From Paenibacillus paeoniae (GTDB lineage: Bacteria > Bacillota > Bacilli > Paenibacillales > Paenibacillaceae), in contig NZ_QUBQ01000003.1 of assembly GCF_003388735.1 (NCBI RefSeq), positions 413,321 through 477,320 on the forward strand: a DNA stretch of 64,000 nucleotides, written 5' to 3'. Positions 17,646 to 26,668 of this stretch are shown here, in pieces. The first letter of the stretch is position 1, and each line of letters starts with the position of its first letter. Position numbers and translations under genes: made by a program. The notes beneath the pieces were generated by a model. That model saw only the letters and a list, made by a program, of their open reading frames with translations, ran no database searches and was not told where the DNA came from.

Positions 17646-18347
17646 ATGAAAATTGCAATTATTGGAGCAACAGGGGGAACTGGAAGGAAAGTGATGGAGC
17701 GGGCACTTGCATTGGGACATGAGGTTGTTGCCGTGGCTCGCCGACCAGAAGTCATTAGCCCCATCGAGCGGCTTAGTACCCGGCAGGGAGATGTATTCGA
17801 TGCGTCAAGTATAGCCAAAGCCATTGCCGGTACGGATGTAGTAATCAGTTGTATAGGTCCATCCAGCAACTTCTCACCGGGTGCCGAAAAGAAGGGACTT
17901 CTGAATATTAGGGCAGCAAGGAATGTCATGGCCGCAAACTTCTCACCGGGTACGGTTATGTCGGAAGGAATCCCGAACATGCTTGCGGCCTGTGAGCGTG
18001 CTGGAGTTAAGCGTCTAGTTATGCAGAGCGGCATTAATTTGACCGATGGGAAAGAGCTTTCTGCCGTCAATCGGTGGGCGGTAGGCATAATGCGCCGCAT
18101 CTTTTGGAAGGCGATCGAGGATAAGAGCATTGCCGAGCATGCGGTAATAGGGAGTGACCTGGAATGGGTCATTGTACGAGCGTCAGCGCTTAAATACGCG
18201 GGTGAGACTCTGAAATACAGGGCAGGTCCATCAGCTCGCATCGCTCCACTCCAGGCACTGTCCTATGCAGACTGTGCCGACTGCCTTGTGCGGGCGGCGA
18301 CGAGTGAGCCTTCATGGATCAGAGAGATCGTTAATGTTGGGCGATAG
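17646..18347 (+). CDS. NAD(P)-binding NmrA/SDR-like protein
   Basis: The protein has 233 residues and starts after AAGGGGGG. The N-terminal Rossmann motif is IAIIGATGGTGRKVMERAL (GxxGxxG, the atypical SDR / NAD(P)H-binding Pfam type). Conserved points follow: VVAVARRPEV (phosphate-binding Arg), DVVISCIGPSS and VKRLVMQSGI. There is no Tyr-x-x-x-Lys pair in the classical place, as is usual for this branch, which includes redox sensors and flavin or quinone reductases. It is followed 37 bp later by an SDR gene, probably in one operon downstream of the broken TetR gene. Confidence 0.88.
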   Translation: MKIAIIGATGGTGRKVMERALALGHEVVAVARRPEVISPIERLSTRQGDVFDASSIAKAIAGTDVVISCIGPSSNFSPGAEKKGLLNIRAARNVMAANFSPGTVMSEGIPNMLAACERAGVKRLVMQSGINLTDGKELSAVNRWAVGIMRRIFWKAIEDKSIAEHAVIGSDLEWVIVRASALKYAGETLKYRAGPSARIAPLQALSYADCADCLVRAATSEPSWIREIVNVGR

Positions 18348-18384
18348 TCCGGGATCATCCAAGACATGAATAAGGAGAATGACT

Positions 18385-19314
18385 ATGGCAGAAAGTAAAT
18401 GGACATATGATCATATTCCCAACCAGAGCGGGCGGGTTGTCCTCATTACGGGGGCAAACTCAGGGCTAGGATATCAGGAAGCGCTTATGATGGCCAAAAA
18501 AGGAGCGGAGGTTATCCTAGCAGGCCGTGACCGAAATAAAGTCCATACGGCTCTAAATACGATTGCAAAGCAGGCTCCTAACGCAAAGCTGTCCCATGTC
18601 ATGCTGGATTTAGCTGATTTGAATTCTGTATCCGAGTGCGTCAAAGAAGTTCAACGGAAATATGAACGCCTCGACATGCTGATCAACAACGCTGGCGTAA
18701 TGATTCCCCCTTTTTCCCATACCAAGCAGGGTTTTGAGCTTCAGTTTGGAACGAACCATTTGGGCCATTTTGCACTCACAGGTCAATTGCTCCCGCTTAT
18801 TCTACAAACGCCCAACTCGCGAATCGCATCGATGACGAGTTTAGCAGGCATGGCGGGGTCTATCGATTTTAGCGATCTCCATTATGAGAATAGGCGCTAT
18901 ATAAAGATGCTTGCCTATGGACAGAGCAAGCTTGCGAATCTCATGTTTATCAACGGATTGGCTATTCGGTTAAAAAATGCTGGCTCAAAAACAATAGCGG
19001 TTGCAGCGCATCCTGGAGGTTCCACTACAAATCTACAGAAAAGCGGTGGATTTTTCTTTCGGCGAATATTAACGCCTTTAACTTCACAACCAGCATCTGA
19101 AGGCGCCCTTCCCATTCTTCGTGCTGTTTGTGACCCAAAGGCCGCTAATGGTTCTTTTTAGGCACCTTCCGGCTTATTCGGCTTAACCGGATCGCCGGTG
19201 GAAGTGAAAATGCCATCGAAAGCAGTGAATAAAACCCAATGTAATCAGCTATGGGATATCAGTGAACAATTAACCGGTGTATCTTATGCGAAGTTCTTAC
19301 CTACGGATAGGTAG
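18385..19314 (+). pseudogene. Short-chain dehydrogenase interrupted by an in-frame TAG
   Basis: The start at 18385 follows AAGGAG by 7 bases. The SDR fold is complete up to the stop: TGANSGLG (cofactor), NNAGV, Ser in MTSLAG, catalytic Tyr and Lys in AYGQSKLAN, PGG. Translation ends at TAG 19159-19161 after NGSF. The same frame then continues 50 more codons (APSGLFGLTGSPVEVKMPSK ... LTGVSYAKF) to TAG 19312-19314. The extension reads as the normal C-terminus of this ~310-residue SDR family, where a Tyr codon is expected at the stop. A truncated 258-residue protein that keeps all catalytic residues may still be made. Confidence 0.75.
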
Positions 19315-19829
19315 TCTGCAGTTCTATGACCCCATGTTAGGACCCGCTGCTTCGCCGGTTTCCTTCGCGGGCAGCAAACGATACGGTATAGATATGCTGC
19401 ATATTTATTGATGGGTTATTCTTGGGAAAACCGTTCTATTAGCTGGAGAGTATACGGTTCCTTTTTCATCTTGGTGGAGGTGGCTCTGAAGCTACTCGGA
19501 AATGGGATACTGCCAAATAGACAAGTCTTCTCTTAGGAGAGAGCTTGTCTTTTTTCTGTGAGACAAATGATTGTGTACCCAAATTCGATGATGTAGCTGC
19601 TTTCGGATAATAGAATAAGGGAAGGCAAGAGGAACCTATTCCAGTAGGTATGGAATGCAGGGGAATTCCAGAATCAGAATACTGCCTGAAGGATAACGGA
19701 CTGTCAGGAGGACAAATGGATTGAAGTTGGTTGTAAACAGTGTTACTCTAACAACGGTAAAACTTATCATCTATGCTCTTCAATACATGCAATAATAGTC
19801 ACCATTTTAGTTATAAGAAAGGTCATACT
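19315..19829. other. Intergenic stretch with a terminator
   Basis: No gene recognised. A terminator at 19520-19556 (GACAAG...CTTGTC stem followed by TTTTTT) probably ends the SDR unit. The last 90 bp is the leader of the ABC-F gene; a short frame from ATG 19773 (codons LFNTCNNSHHFSYKKGHT) runs in frame into that gene. Confidence 0.5.
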
Positions 19830-21569
19830 ATGATAAAAGTTGAAAACTTATCCTTCTCATTTCCACAAAAAGAGCTATATAAAAACATTTCATTTACGTT
19901 AGAAGAGGCACAACATTGTGCTTTTATAGGAACAAGTGGCAGTGGGAAAAGTACACTGATAGATATTCTGATGGATACAGAAAGATATTTGTTCGAGGGC
20001 CTGTTAGAGATGGAACCATCTTGTACACTCGGGTATGTAAGTCAATTCTCACATCTAGACCAAACTAAAGAAACAACCGTTTTTGAATATATCGGAGAAG
20101 AATTCATTAAGATACAAAATGAAATACAATCTATTTGTACCGAAATGGAAACATCATCGGATATTGAGCCGTTACTCGAAAAGTATCAATTAGCTTTAGA
20201 CGCATTTGATTCAATCGGCGGAGATCATTTTGAAAGCAATATTAATAAGAAACTAAATCTAGCAAACCTTTTGAAGCTAAAAGATAGTAGAGTATCCGAC
20301 CTGAGTGGTGGGGAATTCAAACTTATTCAAGTGATGAAGGAAATGCTTAATAGTCCCGACTTAATGATTATGGACGAACCTGATGTATTTTTAGATTTTG
20401 AAAACCTAAATGCGCTTAAAAATCTTATTAATGCTCACAAAGGAATACTGTTAGTTATTACCCATAACCGATATTTATTGAATCATTGTTTCAACAAAAT
20501 CATACACCTTGAAAACATGGAAATCCAAGAGTTTGATGGGCGATATCTGGAGTATAATTTCTCACTACTTCAGACTAAAATTGAGTTACAGGAACTCACA
20601 GTCGCAGAGAAAGAAGAAATGGAAAGAAACGAGAACATTATCGATAATCTTAGAGCGATCGCAACCTATAATTCTGAAGCATCTAGAGGAAGAGCGTTGA
20701 AAGCAAGAGTTAGGTTTCAAGAGAGATTGGAAGCGCGTAGACTTAAAGCCCCATTCGTTGATATTAAGCAACCGATAATTAGTTTCGGTATTGATCATGA
20801 GATTCAAGACAGCGTGGTTGTAAATGTCAATAATTATAGTGTAGCCTTTGATGAGTTGTTGTTAGAGAATGTTAACTTTGAGATAAAATCTACGGATAAA
20901 GTAGCTCTTATCGGTGCGAATGGTACTGGAAAAACGACGTTGCTTCGAGAAATATTTAACAATAATCATGATTCCATTGAAATAAATGCGGATGCTAAGG
21001 TAGCTTATTTATCTCAACTTCAAGGTGAAATGCTAAAGGATTCCAATACAATCCTTGAAGAATTCATTGATGCTGGGTTTAACACGTATGATGAGATCAG
21101 ATCGTATCTTGCAAACTATGGCTTTGAAGGAGAAATCCTTAATCAAAAGATAGCCTCTCTCTCTGGTGGAGAAAGAAATATTCTTCAGTTGGCTAAAGTT
21201 TCTGGTAGTAAAGCAAACGTATTGCTTCTTGATGAACCGACAAGCCATTTAGACACTTATACACAAATCGCGCTGGAAAAAGCTATTACAGACTATAAAG
21301 GTGCGATTATCATGATATCTCATGATTTCTATTCTGTTGTAAATGGTATGGATTATGTATTAATCATTGACGATAAGACGATTAGAAAAATGAGTATGCG
21401 AAAATTTAGACAGATGATTTATGCTAGTCATTTTGATAAAGACTATTTAGAAACAGAGCAAAAGAAAAAATCAGTTGAAATGAAAATAGAATTGGCTTTA
21501 AAAGATACTGATTTCGAACGTGCAAAAGGATTGGTAGATGAGCTAGAAGCACTGATTAAGTTGCTTTAA
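19830..21569 (+). CDS. ABC-F family ATPase (ribosome-associated)
   Basis: The start at 19830 (MIKVENLSFSF) follows AAAGG by 8 bases; an in-frame ATG 57 bp upstream has no site. The protein has 579 residues with two ABC modules and no membrane segment. The first has GTSGSGKST and LSGGEFKL; the second has GANGTGKTT, LSGGERN and LLLDEPTSHLD. The linker (about 245-310) is charged and helical, as in ABC-F proteins that enter the ribosomal exit site. The first Walker B region is MDEPDVFLDF instead of the usual DEPTNHLD. AT-rich codon use unlike the sugar operon suggests transfer. It may be an antibiotic-resistance ABC-F, but no specific subfamily was recognised. Confidence 0.88.
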   Translation: MIKVENLSFSFPQKELYKNISFTLEEAQHCAFIGTSGSGKSTLIDILMDTERYLFEGLLEMEPSCTLGYVSQFSHLDQTKETTVFEYIGEEFIKIQNEIQSICTEMETSSDIEPLLEKYQLALDAFDSIGGDHFESNINKKLNLANLLKLKDSRVSDLSGGEFKLIQVMKEMLNSPDLMIMDEPDVFLDFENLNALKNLINAHKGILLVITHNRYLLNHCFNKIIHLENMEIQEFDGRYLEYNFSLLQTKIELQELTVAEKEEMERNENIIDNLRAIATYNSEASRGRALKARVRFQERLEARRLKAPFVDIKQPIISFGIDHEIQDSVVVNVNNYSVAFDELLLENVNFEIKSTDKVALIGANGTGKTTLLREIFNNNHDSIEINADAKVAYLSQLQGEMLKDSNTILEEFIDAGFNTYDEIRSYLANYGFEGEILNQKIASLSGGERNILQLAKVSGSKANVLLLDEPTSHLDTYTQIALEKAITDYKGAIIMISHDFYSVVNGMDYVLIIDDKTIRKMSMRKFRQMIYASHFDKDYLETEQKKKSVEMKIELALKDTDFERAKGLVDELEALIKLL

Positions 21570-21660
21570 ATAACGAAGTCGGTTACAGCGAACAGGGCTA
21601 AAGTGAATCAGTCGAGTTTTATGATAAAACATGATGTTGGCGAAAAGTATTTAATGTAGT

Positions 21661-21697
21661 AAAAAGACACTGATGAATAGAACCTCAGTGTCTTTTT
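21661..21697 (+). terminator. Terminator of the ABC-F gene
   Basis: AAAAAGACACTGA and TCAGTGTCTTTTT form a perfect 13-bp stem with a U-run inside the 3' arm. Confidence 0.88.
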
Positions 21698-21699
21698 GC

Positions 21700-22056
21700 T
21701 GCATTGAGTTTTTGATAGCTCTTGCTGTGGTCAGTGGTTCACTTATTATTTATGTCACGCTTGTTGATTAAATAATTATTGCGTCTTTAAGGATGAATTC
21801 AACACTTGCCGTTACAGACAGCGCGGAGATGCGTATCGCGCAAGCTGGTACAGCAAGAGTTGAGCTGAATGTAGAAGCAGCAATGCTAATAGTGACAGTA
21901 GGCATGTAGGTCACAGCACCCAACACATGTGGAGTGTTGCTCACTGTTGGTCAGGAAAGACTAATAGTTGAGATGTATTGGCGGAAATAGGTAGAGAGGG
22001 GCGCTGAACCCCTCTTTTTTGTTGGGTCTGTTATCGTGCTGTGTTGATTCTTGAAC
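21700..22056. other. Intergenic region with a possible left attachment site
   Basis: A 38-codon frame from ATG 21793 (MNSTLAVTDSAEMRIAQAGT...) has no family match. CATGTGGAGTG (21926-21936) recurs right after the recombinase gene at 26511. A terminator hairpin AGAGGGG/CCCCTCT (21995-22015) is followed by TTTTT. Confidence 0.4.
21926..21936. repeat. Candidate attL of a 4.6-kb integrative element
   Basis: The 11-mer CATGTGGAGTG is identical to 26511-26521. Here it is flanked by the short dyad CAACA...TGTTG, and at the other end by CGACAC...GTGTCG, as expected for serine-integrase attachment sites. Confidence 0.4.
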
Positions 22057-22090
22057 AAAAAATGACCGCCATTTATGTACAGGCGGTCAT
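22057..22090 (-). terminator. Terminator of the serine hydrolase gene
   Basis: ATGACCGCC/GGCGGTCAT stem with a T-run on the minus strand. Confidence 0.85.
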
Positions 22091-22135
22091 GTGATTATTA
22101 CACTAACATTTACCCTTTTTGGAATATATGGTGAA

Positions 22136-23119
22136 TTAGTATTCTTGGAATACAATTTTTGTTAGATCATTTCTAATCTGTTCCACATTTGTAGTTGATA
22201 AATTGTTCAAAATTATGATTGTAATCCTGTCATTTACATAACGGATGATCTCATTTTTGAAACCGACAATTCCGCCGCCATGAAAAAATCTTCTCCGATC
22301 CTGATCTACATCTATAAACCAACCATAACCATATCCAAAGCCATGGGGAGCGAATATTGTTTCAAGGCTTTCCCTTGTAACTAATCTCTCTGTATACAAT
22401 GATTGGTCCCACTTGAATAAATCTTCAGTTGTAGAATAAAGATTTCCACCACCAATTGGGAAACTCATATCAATATACTCTGCATTAACAATGCCATTAT
22501 CGTATTCATAACCCTGCGCCCTGTTAGGTATTATTTCTTTATGGTTATCACAGCCTGAATTCTTCATACCCAAGGGTGAAAAGATTTGGTTACTTAAAAA
22601 GTCTTCATAAGTAAGTCCTGTAGTCTTTTCTATAATATAAGCCAATAAAATATAGCCTGAATTACTATATTGGAATTTAGAACTAGGAACAAACTCAGGT
22701 TCCAAGTCCATTATTAAACGAACTGTTTTTTCAGTCGTGGTTGGTTGCTTCATTAATTCTTTAATATTAGGGAGTTGTGTAATATTGGGGATACCTGATG
22801 AATGTGTTAATAAATGATGCAATTTAATTTGATCACCGTATTTATATGAGGGTATAAACTTTGAGACATTATCTACTACGTTTAGTTCACCATGCTCCTG
22901 AAGTATTGTGATAGCCATTGCTGTAAACTGCTTTGTTATCGATCCAATTCTGAACTTAGTCTCAGGTGTATTCTTTACTTGGTGCTCTCGATTGGCAAAG
23001 CTATATCCACGATTAAACAATATTTTTTCATCCTTAGAGATCAACACACTTCCACTGTATTCTTCGTTCTTTTCCAAAGATGTAAAGAAATCATGAATTT
23101 CGCTTTCTAGAGTTCGCAA
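22136..23119 (-). CDS. Class C beta-lactamase-fold serine hydrolase
   Basis: The protein has 327 residues. The start is TTG 23119 behind GGGGGATG; an ATG nearby is out of frame. The penicillin-recognising fold motifs are complete: S60-I-T-K63 (nucleophile and base), Y151-S-N153, and H280-G-G in place of KTG. There is no signal peptide or lipobox, so the protein appears cytoplasmic or the export signal is missing. Members include esterases, D-aminopeptidases and peptidases, and true beta-lactamase activity is unusual. It lies between the two candidate attachment sites and may be cargo of the element. Confidence 0.9.
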   Translation of the reverse strand: MRTLESEIHDFFTSLEKNEEYSGSVLISKDEKILFNRGYSFANREHQVKNTPETKFRIGSITKQFTAMAITILQEHGELNVVDNVSKFIPSYKYGDQIKLHHLLTHSSGIPNITQLPNIKELMKQPTTTEKTVRLIMDLEPEFVPSSKFQYSNSGYILLAYIIEKTTGLTYEDFLSNQIFSPLGMKNSGCDNHKEIIPNRAQGYEYDNGIVNAEYIDMSFPIGGGNLYSTTEDLFKWDQSLYTERLVTRESLETIFAPHGFGYGYGWFIDVDQDRRRFFHGGGIVGFKNEIIRYVNDRITIIILNNLSTTNVEQIRNDLTKIVFQEY

Positions 23120-23450
23120 TGATTCATCCCCCAGTATCCCAAAGTTATATCTTTTATCATATAGGAAATCATTGGTAAAACAAGCCTTATAGTTTTTTCA
23201 CCGTTGTGGTAAAATAGAATTAAGGAGGTCTACTCAGATCTCCTTTTTCATTTGCAATTAAACTAAACTATCCTACCTGTAAGATTATTTACATCTATCG
23301 AATATTCAAAAAATCTCAGGCGCGTCAAACAGCCATAAACTCTATCATAGCTTGCATTTGTCTATGGCTAGGCAATGGGAGGGGGTATACAATACCTTGC
23401 TCAGAAGCTAAATATGAACGTCTGAGCAAAGAATACTATGAACCCTTACT
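23120..23450. other. Intergenic region with hairpin
   Basis: No gene seen. A hairpin AAGGAGGTCT-ACTC-AGATCTCCTT (23223-23246), one wobble pair, is followed by TTT and resembles a plus-strand terminator with no obvious gene before it. Confidence 0.45.
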
Positions 23451-24254
23451 TCATCCTGCATGTTGATGATATGATTCATCAATTATTAAAGGAGCAGTAA
23501 GACCATCAAACATGAATCCGTCAATGTCTCCTTCTATATATTTGAGGAAAAGCTTAAGCATATCAGTTGTTCTGTCCTTGACCGCCGCTGTTATCTCCTG
23601 CTTGTCTTTCCGCCCAAGCGTTTTCCATTCACGTTTCCCGTTGGTTATGCTTTTAAGTAAGCATCTCAAGCCTGTCATCTCCTTCGTATTCGAGACAAAG
23701 TGAAACCCCTCCATTTTGGCAAAGTCCTTCTTCTCGTACTGTGTTATCGGCTTGAGTTTAGGTTTTAATCGAAACTCAATTCTTGTCAAAGGTACAGAAT
23801 CAACTTCAAGAACTTCTTTTAGTTGCTTCTGCTTGTTGTACTGACAGACCGTACATACTGACCTGACCGCCCCATAGTACAGGGTTGTGTTGTAACGATT
23901 GATTTTTATGTTTGTTGGCGGCGGCAATAGAAAGCAGTCTTCATATGGCGTCAGGAAGTCAAATGCAACATCCAGTCGACTAACCTTCCATCGTTCAGGC
24001 TCAATCATATTGAAAATCTCTAAAGCTTCAATCGGTGGGTTAGCAGGATTAAAAGAAAGCATAGCGTTGAAGTGACGGTAAACATATCCTTTCATCGGTA
24101 ATAACCATACTGCAAAGAAGTTGGGCTTACGCTGATAATAACAATGATGAAAGTAGAGGTTACGCCGTTTACTAGGATACAGTATCTTGATGTGTTCTAT
24201 TTCCTCAGCAGTTAGAGATGCAACGACTCTTAGTTTGTCTTTAACGATTCTCAT
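23451..24254 (-). CDS. Rep-like protein (probable replication initiation factor family)
   Basis: The protein has 267 residues and starts after AAGGGA. Two stretches resemble rolling-circle Rep_trans-type initiators of plasmids and integrative elements: RWKVSRLDVAFDF (residues ~90-102) and VDSVPLTRIEFRLKPKL (~168-184), with an intervening Tyr/Lys-rich region (NTTLYYGAVRSVCTVCQYNK). A catalytic Tyr cannot be assigned by eye. Its location next to a serine recombinase in AT-rich DNA supports a mobile-element role such as replication of an excised circle. The family call is tentative. Confidence 0.5.
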   Translation of the reverse strand: MRIVKDKLRVVASLTAEEIEHIKILYPSKRRNLYFHHCYYQRKPNFFAVWLLPMKGYVYRHFNAMLSFNPANPPIEALEIFNMIEPERWKVSRLDVAFDFLTPYEDCFLLPPPTNIKINRYNTTLYYGAVRSVCTVCQYNKQKQLKEVLEVDSVPLTRIEFRLKPKLKPITQYEKKDFAKMEGFHFVSNTKEMTGLRCLLKSITNGKREWKTLGRKDKQEITAAVKDRTTDMLKLFLKYIEGDIDGFMFDGLTAPLIIDESYHQHAG

Positions 24255-24837
24255 ATCTTCATATCCCTTCTGTATGCTCTCCTATATTACAAGGAGAGTT
24301 TTCTTTATCTGTCGGTGCTTCTCTGATGCCCACCCGAGCCTTCACTACGTGAAGTCTCATGTTAGCTTTATAGGTAAGCAGGGCATAAAAAATCGAGGAT
24401 AAAAACCTGTAGTTACCTAGGAATAATATGATTTTGGTATACAAGCATTTGTATTATTCTTATAAAGCTTCGGATAATGGAGATTGTATCCACATGAAAG
24501 AACCTATTCTTGACTACTATTTTTATTCACAGGACATTCCTATGTTGGAAATTCAGACGGAGAACGAAGCTAACATTATTCAGCATAAAACATGAAGGTA
24601 ACTGTAAATTTGCAGGACATTAAACATGTGATTGGAACTAACAATATGTGAGTAATCAAGGTGCTAGACTAATGAAATGATTAGGTTACTATATCGACCT
24701 AGTTATCGAGATTAAATATCGGTTCGTTGCATTAGCCGCCCGACTTGTAGGGTGTAAAAAAACAAGAAACTATTTCGCAATTATTTACTACCCTGCCGCG
24801 ATTGTTAGCCTGATAACGCTCAGGGAGGAATCAACAT
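24255..24837. other. Divergent region between Rep-like and recombinase genes
   Basis: A 33-codon frame (24494-24595, MKEPILDYYFYSQDIPMLEI...) with GGAG about 11 bases upstream may be a small gene, without a recognised family. The rest is AT-rich non-coding DNA holding the leader of the next operon. Confidence 0.35.
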
Positions 24838-24993
24838 ATGAAAGTTGAAAAAACTTATGGAGATAACGTAACGTTTCATGAACTGCGTATGCCGCTTATT
24901 AACTCGGAGATTGACAGATTGATAGAACAAGAAGCAGTCTTCCAGTATAATGAAAGTAACGCCAATACATCTCATAGTGAAGAGGTGGCGTAA
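24838..24993 (+). CDS. Small hypothetical protein upstream of the recombinase
   Basis: 51 codons, from ATG 24838 behind AGGGAGG with a 7-base gap. The peptide opens MKVEKTYGDNVTFHELRMPL and is acidic and hydrophilic, with no membrane segment. It ends 2 bp before the recombinase start, so the two are cotranscribed and probably coupled. The family is not recognised; a small recombination helper or regulator is one possibility. Confidence 0.55.
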   Translation: MKVEKTYGDNVTFHELRMPLINSEIDRLIEQEAVFQYNESNANTSHSEEVA

Positions 24994-24995
24994 CT

Positions 24996-26487
24996 ATGAG
25001 ATGTGCAGTATATATTCGTGTTTCGACAGATAAAGAAGAACAAAAAAACGTCATTACAAAATCAAAGAAGCTTATTTTACGAATACCTTGAGAAACAAGG
25101 GTGGGATGTATTTGACTTCTATGTTGACGTTGAAAGTGGAACAACTGGTAAAAGAGAAATTTACAACGTCTGATACAGGATGCTAAAGAACGTAAATTTG
25201 ACGTTATCGCGGCAAAAGAACTGTCACGACTTGCTCGGAATGGCGGTCTTTCCTATCAAATTAGGGATACAGCTATGGAGAACCCGTATTCACATAGTCA
25301 CAATTGACAATGCAATCAATACGCTTAAGGGCAAAGGTGAGATGTTTGGGCTATATGCTTGGATGTATGAACAGGAATCACAGCGAACGTCCAATCGAAT
25401 CAAAGCCGCCCTCAGCAGTAAAGCAAGAAAAGGTGAGTTTAAAGGCTCAGTTCCGCCATATGGTTACAGACTGATAAGTGGAAAGCTTGTTCTTGCTGAG
25501 GACGATACGCCCAATAATGTAAAACGGATATTCCGAATGTATTTAGAAGGAAAGGGATTTGACGCTATTGCACGTACTTTAACCCGTGAAGGATGTCCAA
25601 CACCTGCTCAAGTCATCGGTAAGAAAAATGCAGGGCTATACTGGCAAGGCACATCTATCAAGAAAATCTTGACTAACCCCCATTATGTAGGTGACTTAGT
25701 TCAAGGAAGGCAGACAACAGTAAACGTTACGTCAAAAGTACGTGAAGAAGTCCCAAGGGAAAAACAAATTATTACTGAAAACGCCCACCAAGCCCTTATC
25801 TCAAGAGGGGACTTTGAAGCTACCCAACAATACATGGAGGGGCGGAGGCGACTAGAAGCAAAGCCCAAGGCTAAGAAGCACCTTTTTACTAACTATCTCT
25901 ACTGCGCTGATTGTGCCAAGGCTCTATGGTACGTTCATTATCGTAAGGGTTATGTGTGCGGCAACTACTACAAGTATGGTAAGCACGTTTGCAGTCAGCA
26001 TAGCGTGAAGGAAATGGAACTCATTGGGGTTATCCTTGCTGACATTCGCAAAAGTGCTGAGACCCTTAATAAGAATGAAGTTATGGGGAGGCTAGAGGCA
26101 AAGACCTTACAAGCAAGAAAGCAAGCAGAGAAGCAAATGCAGTCTTTACAGGGGCGTATTGAAAAGTTGAAGGAACAAAAAACAGGCATAATCAGACTGT
26201 TAGCAAGCGGTACGATTACTGAGACCGAATATAAGGAAGCAACGGAGAGTGGCAATGCAGAATTGTATAGCCTTCAAGACCAGTTAAAAGGTTTCCAGTC
26301 TTTACAAGCTAATAATAGTACGGGGGAAAGTATCGTTCGATTGAAAAAAGAACTCAAGCAGTTTTTGAAGTTGAGCGAACTGACTCCTGAAATGGTTCAT
26401 AGGTTTATTGATAGGATAGAAGTACAGGCGGATGGCTCGGTAAACATTCATTATAAGTTTACCGCCACCGCCCTTCTTACGGCTTAA
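24996..26487 (+). pseudogene. Serine recombinase (resolvase/large serine integrase type), three frameshifts
   Basis: The N-terminal catalytic domain begins MRCAVYIRVSTDKEEQ (catalytic Ser10, YxRVS motif). It is broken by three single-base shifts in or beside homopolymers: one extra A in an A7 run near 25045, one missing A near 25158, and one extra C near 25287. Between them the reading is good: TSLQNQRSLFYEYLEKQGWD, then QRLIQDAKERKFDVIAAKEL. From about 25290 the frame is open to 26487: TIDNAINTLKGKGEMFGLYA, the Recombinase domain (GYRLISGKLV... GLYWQGTSIKKILTNPHYVG), a zinc ribbon (YCADCAK...CGNYYKYGKHVC) and a coiled coil. Either the gene is dead or the assembly carries homopolymer errors. 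Confidence 0.85.
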
Positions 26488-26510
26488 ATTACAGTGACCG
26501 ACACTCAAGT

Positions 26511-26521
26511 CATGTGGAGTG
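26511..26521. repeat. Candidate attR next to the recombinase gene
   Basis: CATGTGGAGTG, identical to 21926-21936. It lies 23 bp after the recombinase stop within the dyad CGACAC (26499-26504) ... GTGTCG (26526-26531). Confidence 0.45.
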
Positions 26522-26621
26522 CTGTGTGTCGCTCGTAAGGAAGTAGTAGCTAAGAGCCGTTTGCCCGAATGTATTTAGTATGTATTCTTCTATTTGCCTT
26601 TCAGCAATCTCAGGCGATCCA

Positions 26622-26657
26622 CAAAAATCGGCCACAGCAGGATTCGCTGTGGCCGAT
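26622..26657 (-). terminator. Terminator of the SLH protein gene
   Basis: ATCGGCCACAGC (26627-26638) pairs perfectly with GCTGTGGCCGAT (26646-26657), with TTTTTG following on the minus strand. Confidence 0.88.
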
Positions 26658-26668
26658 CACATTCTTGT

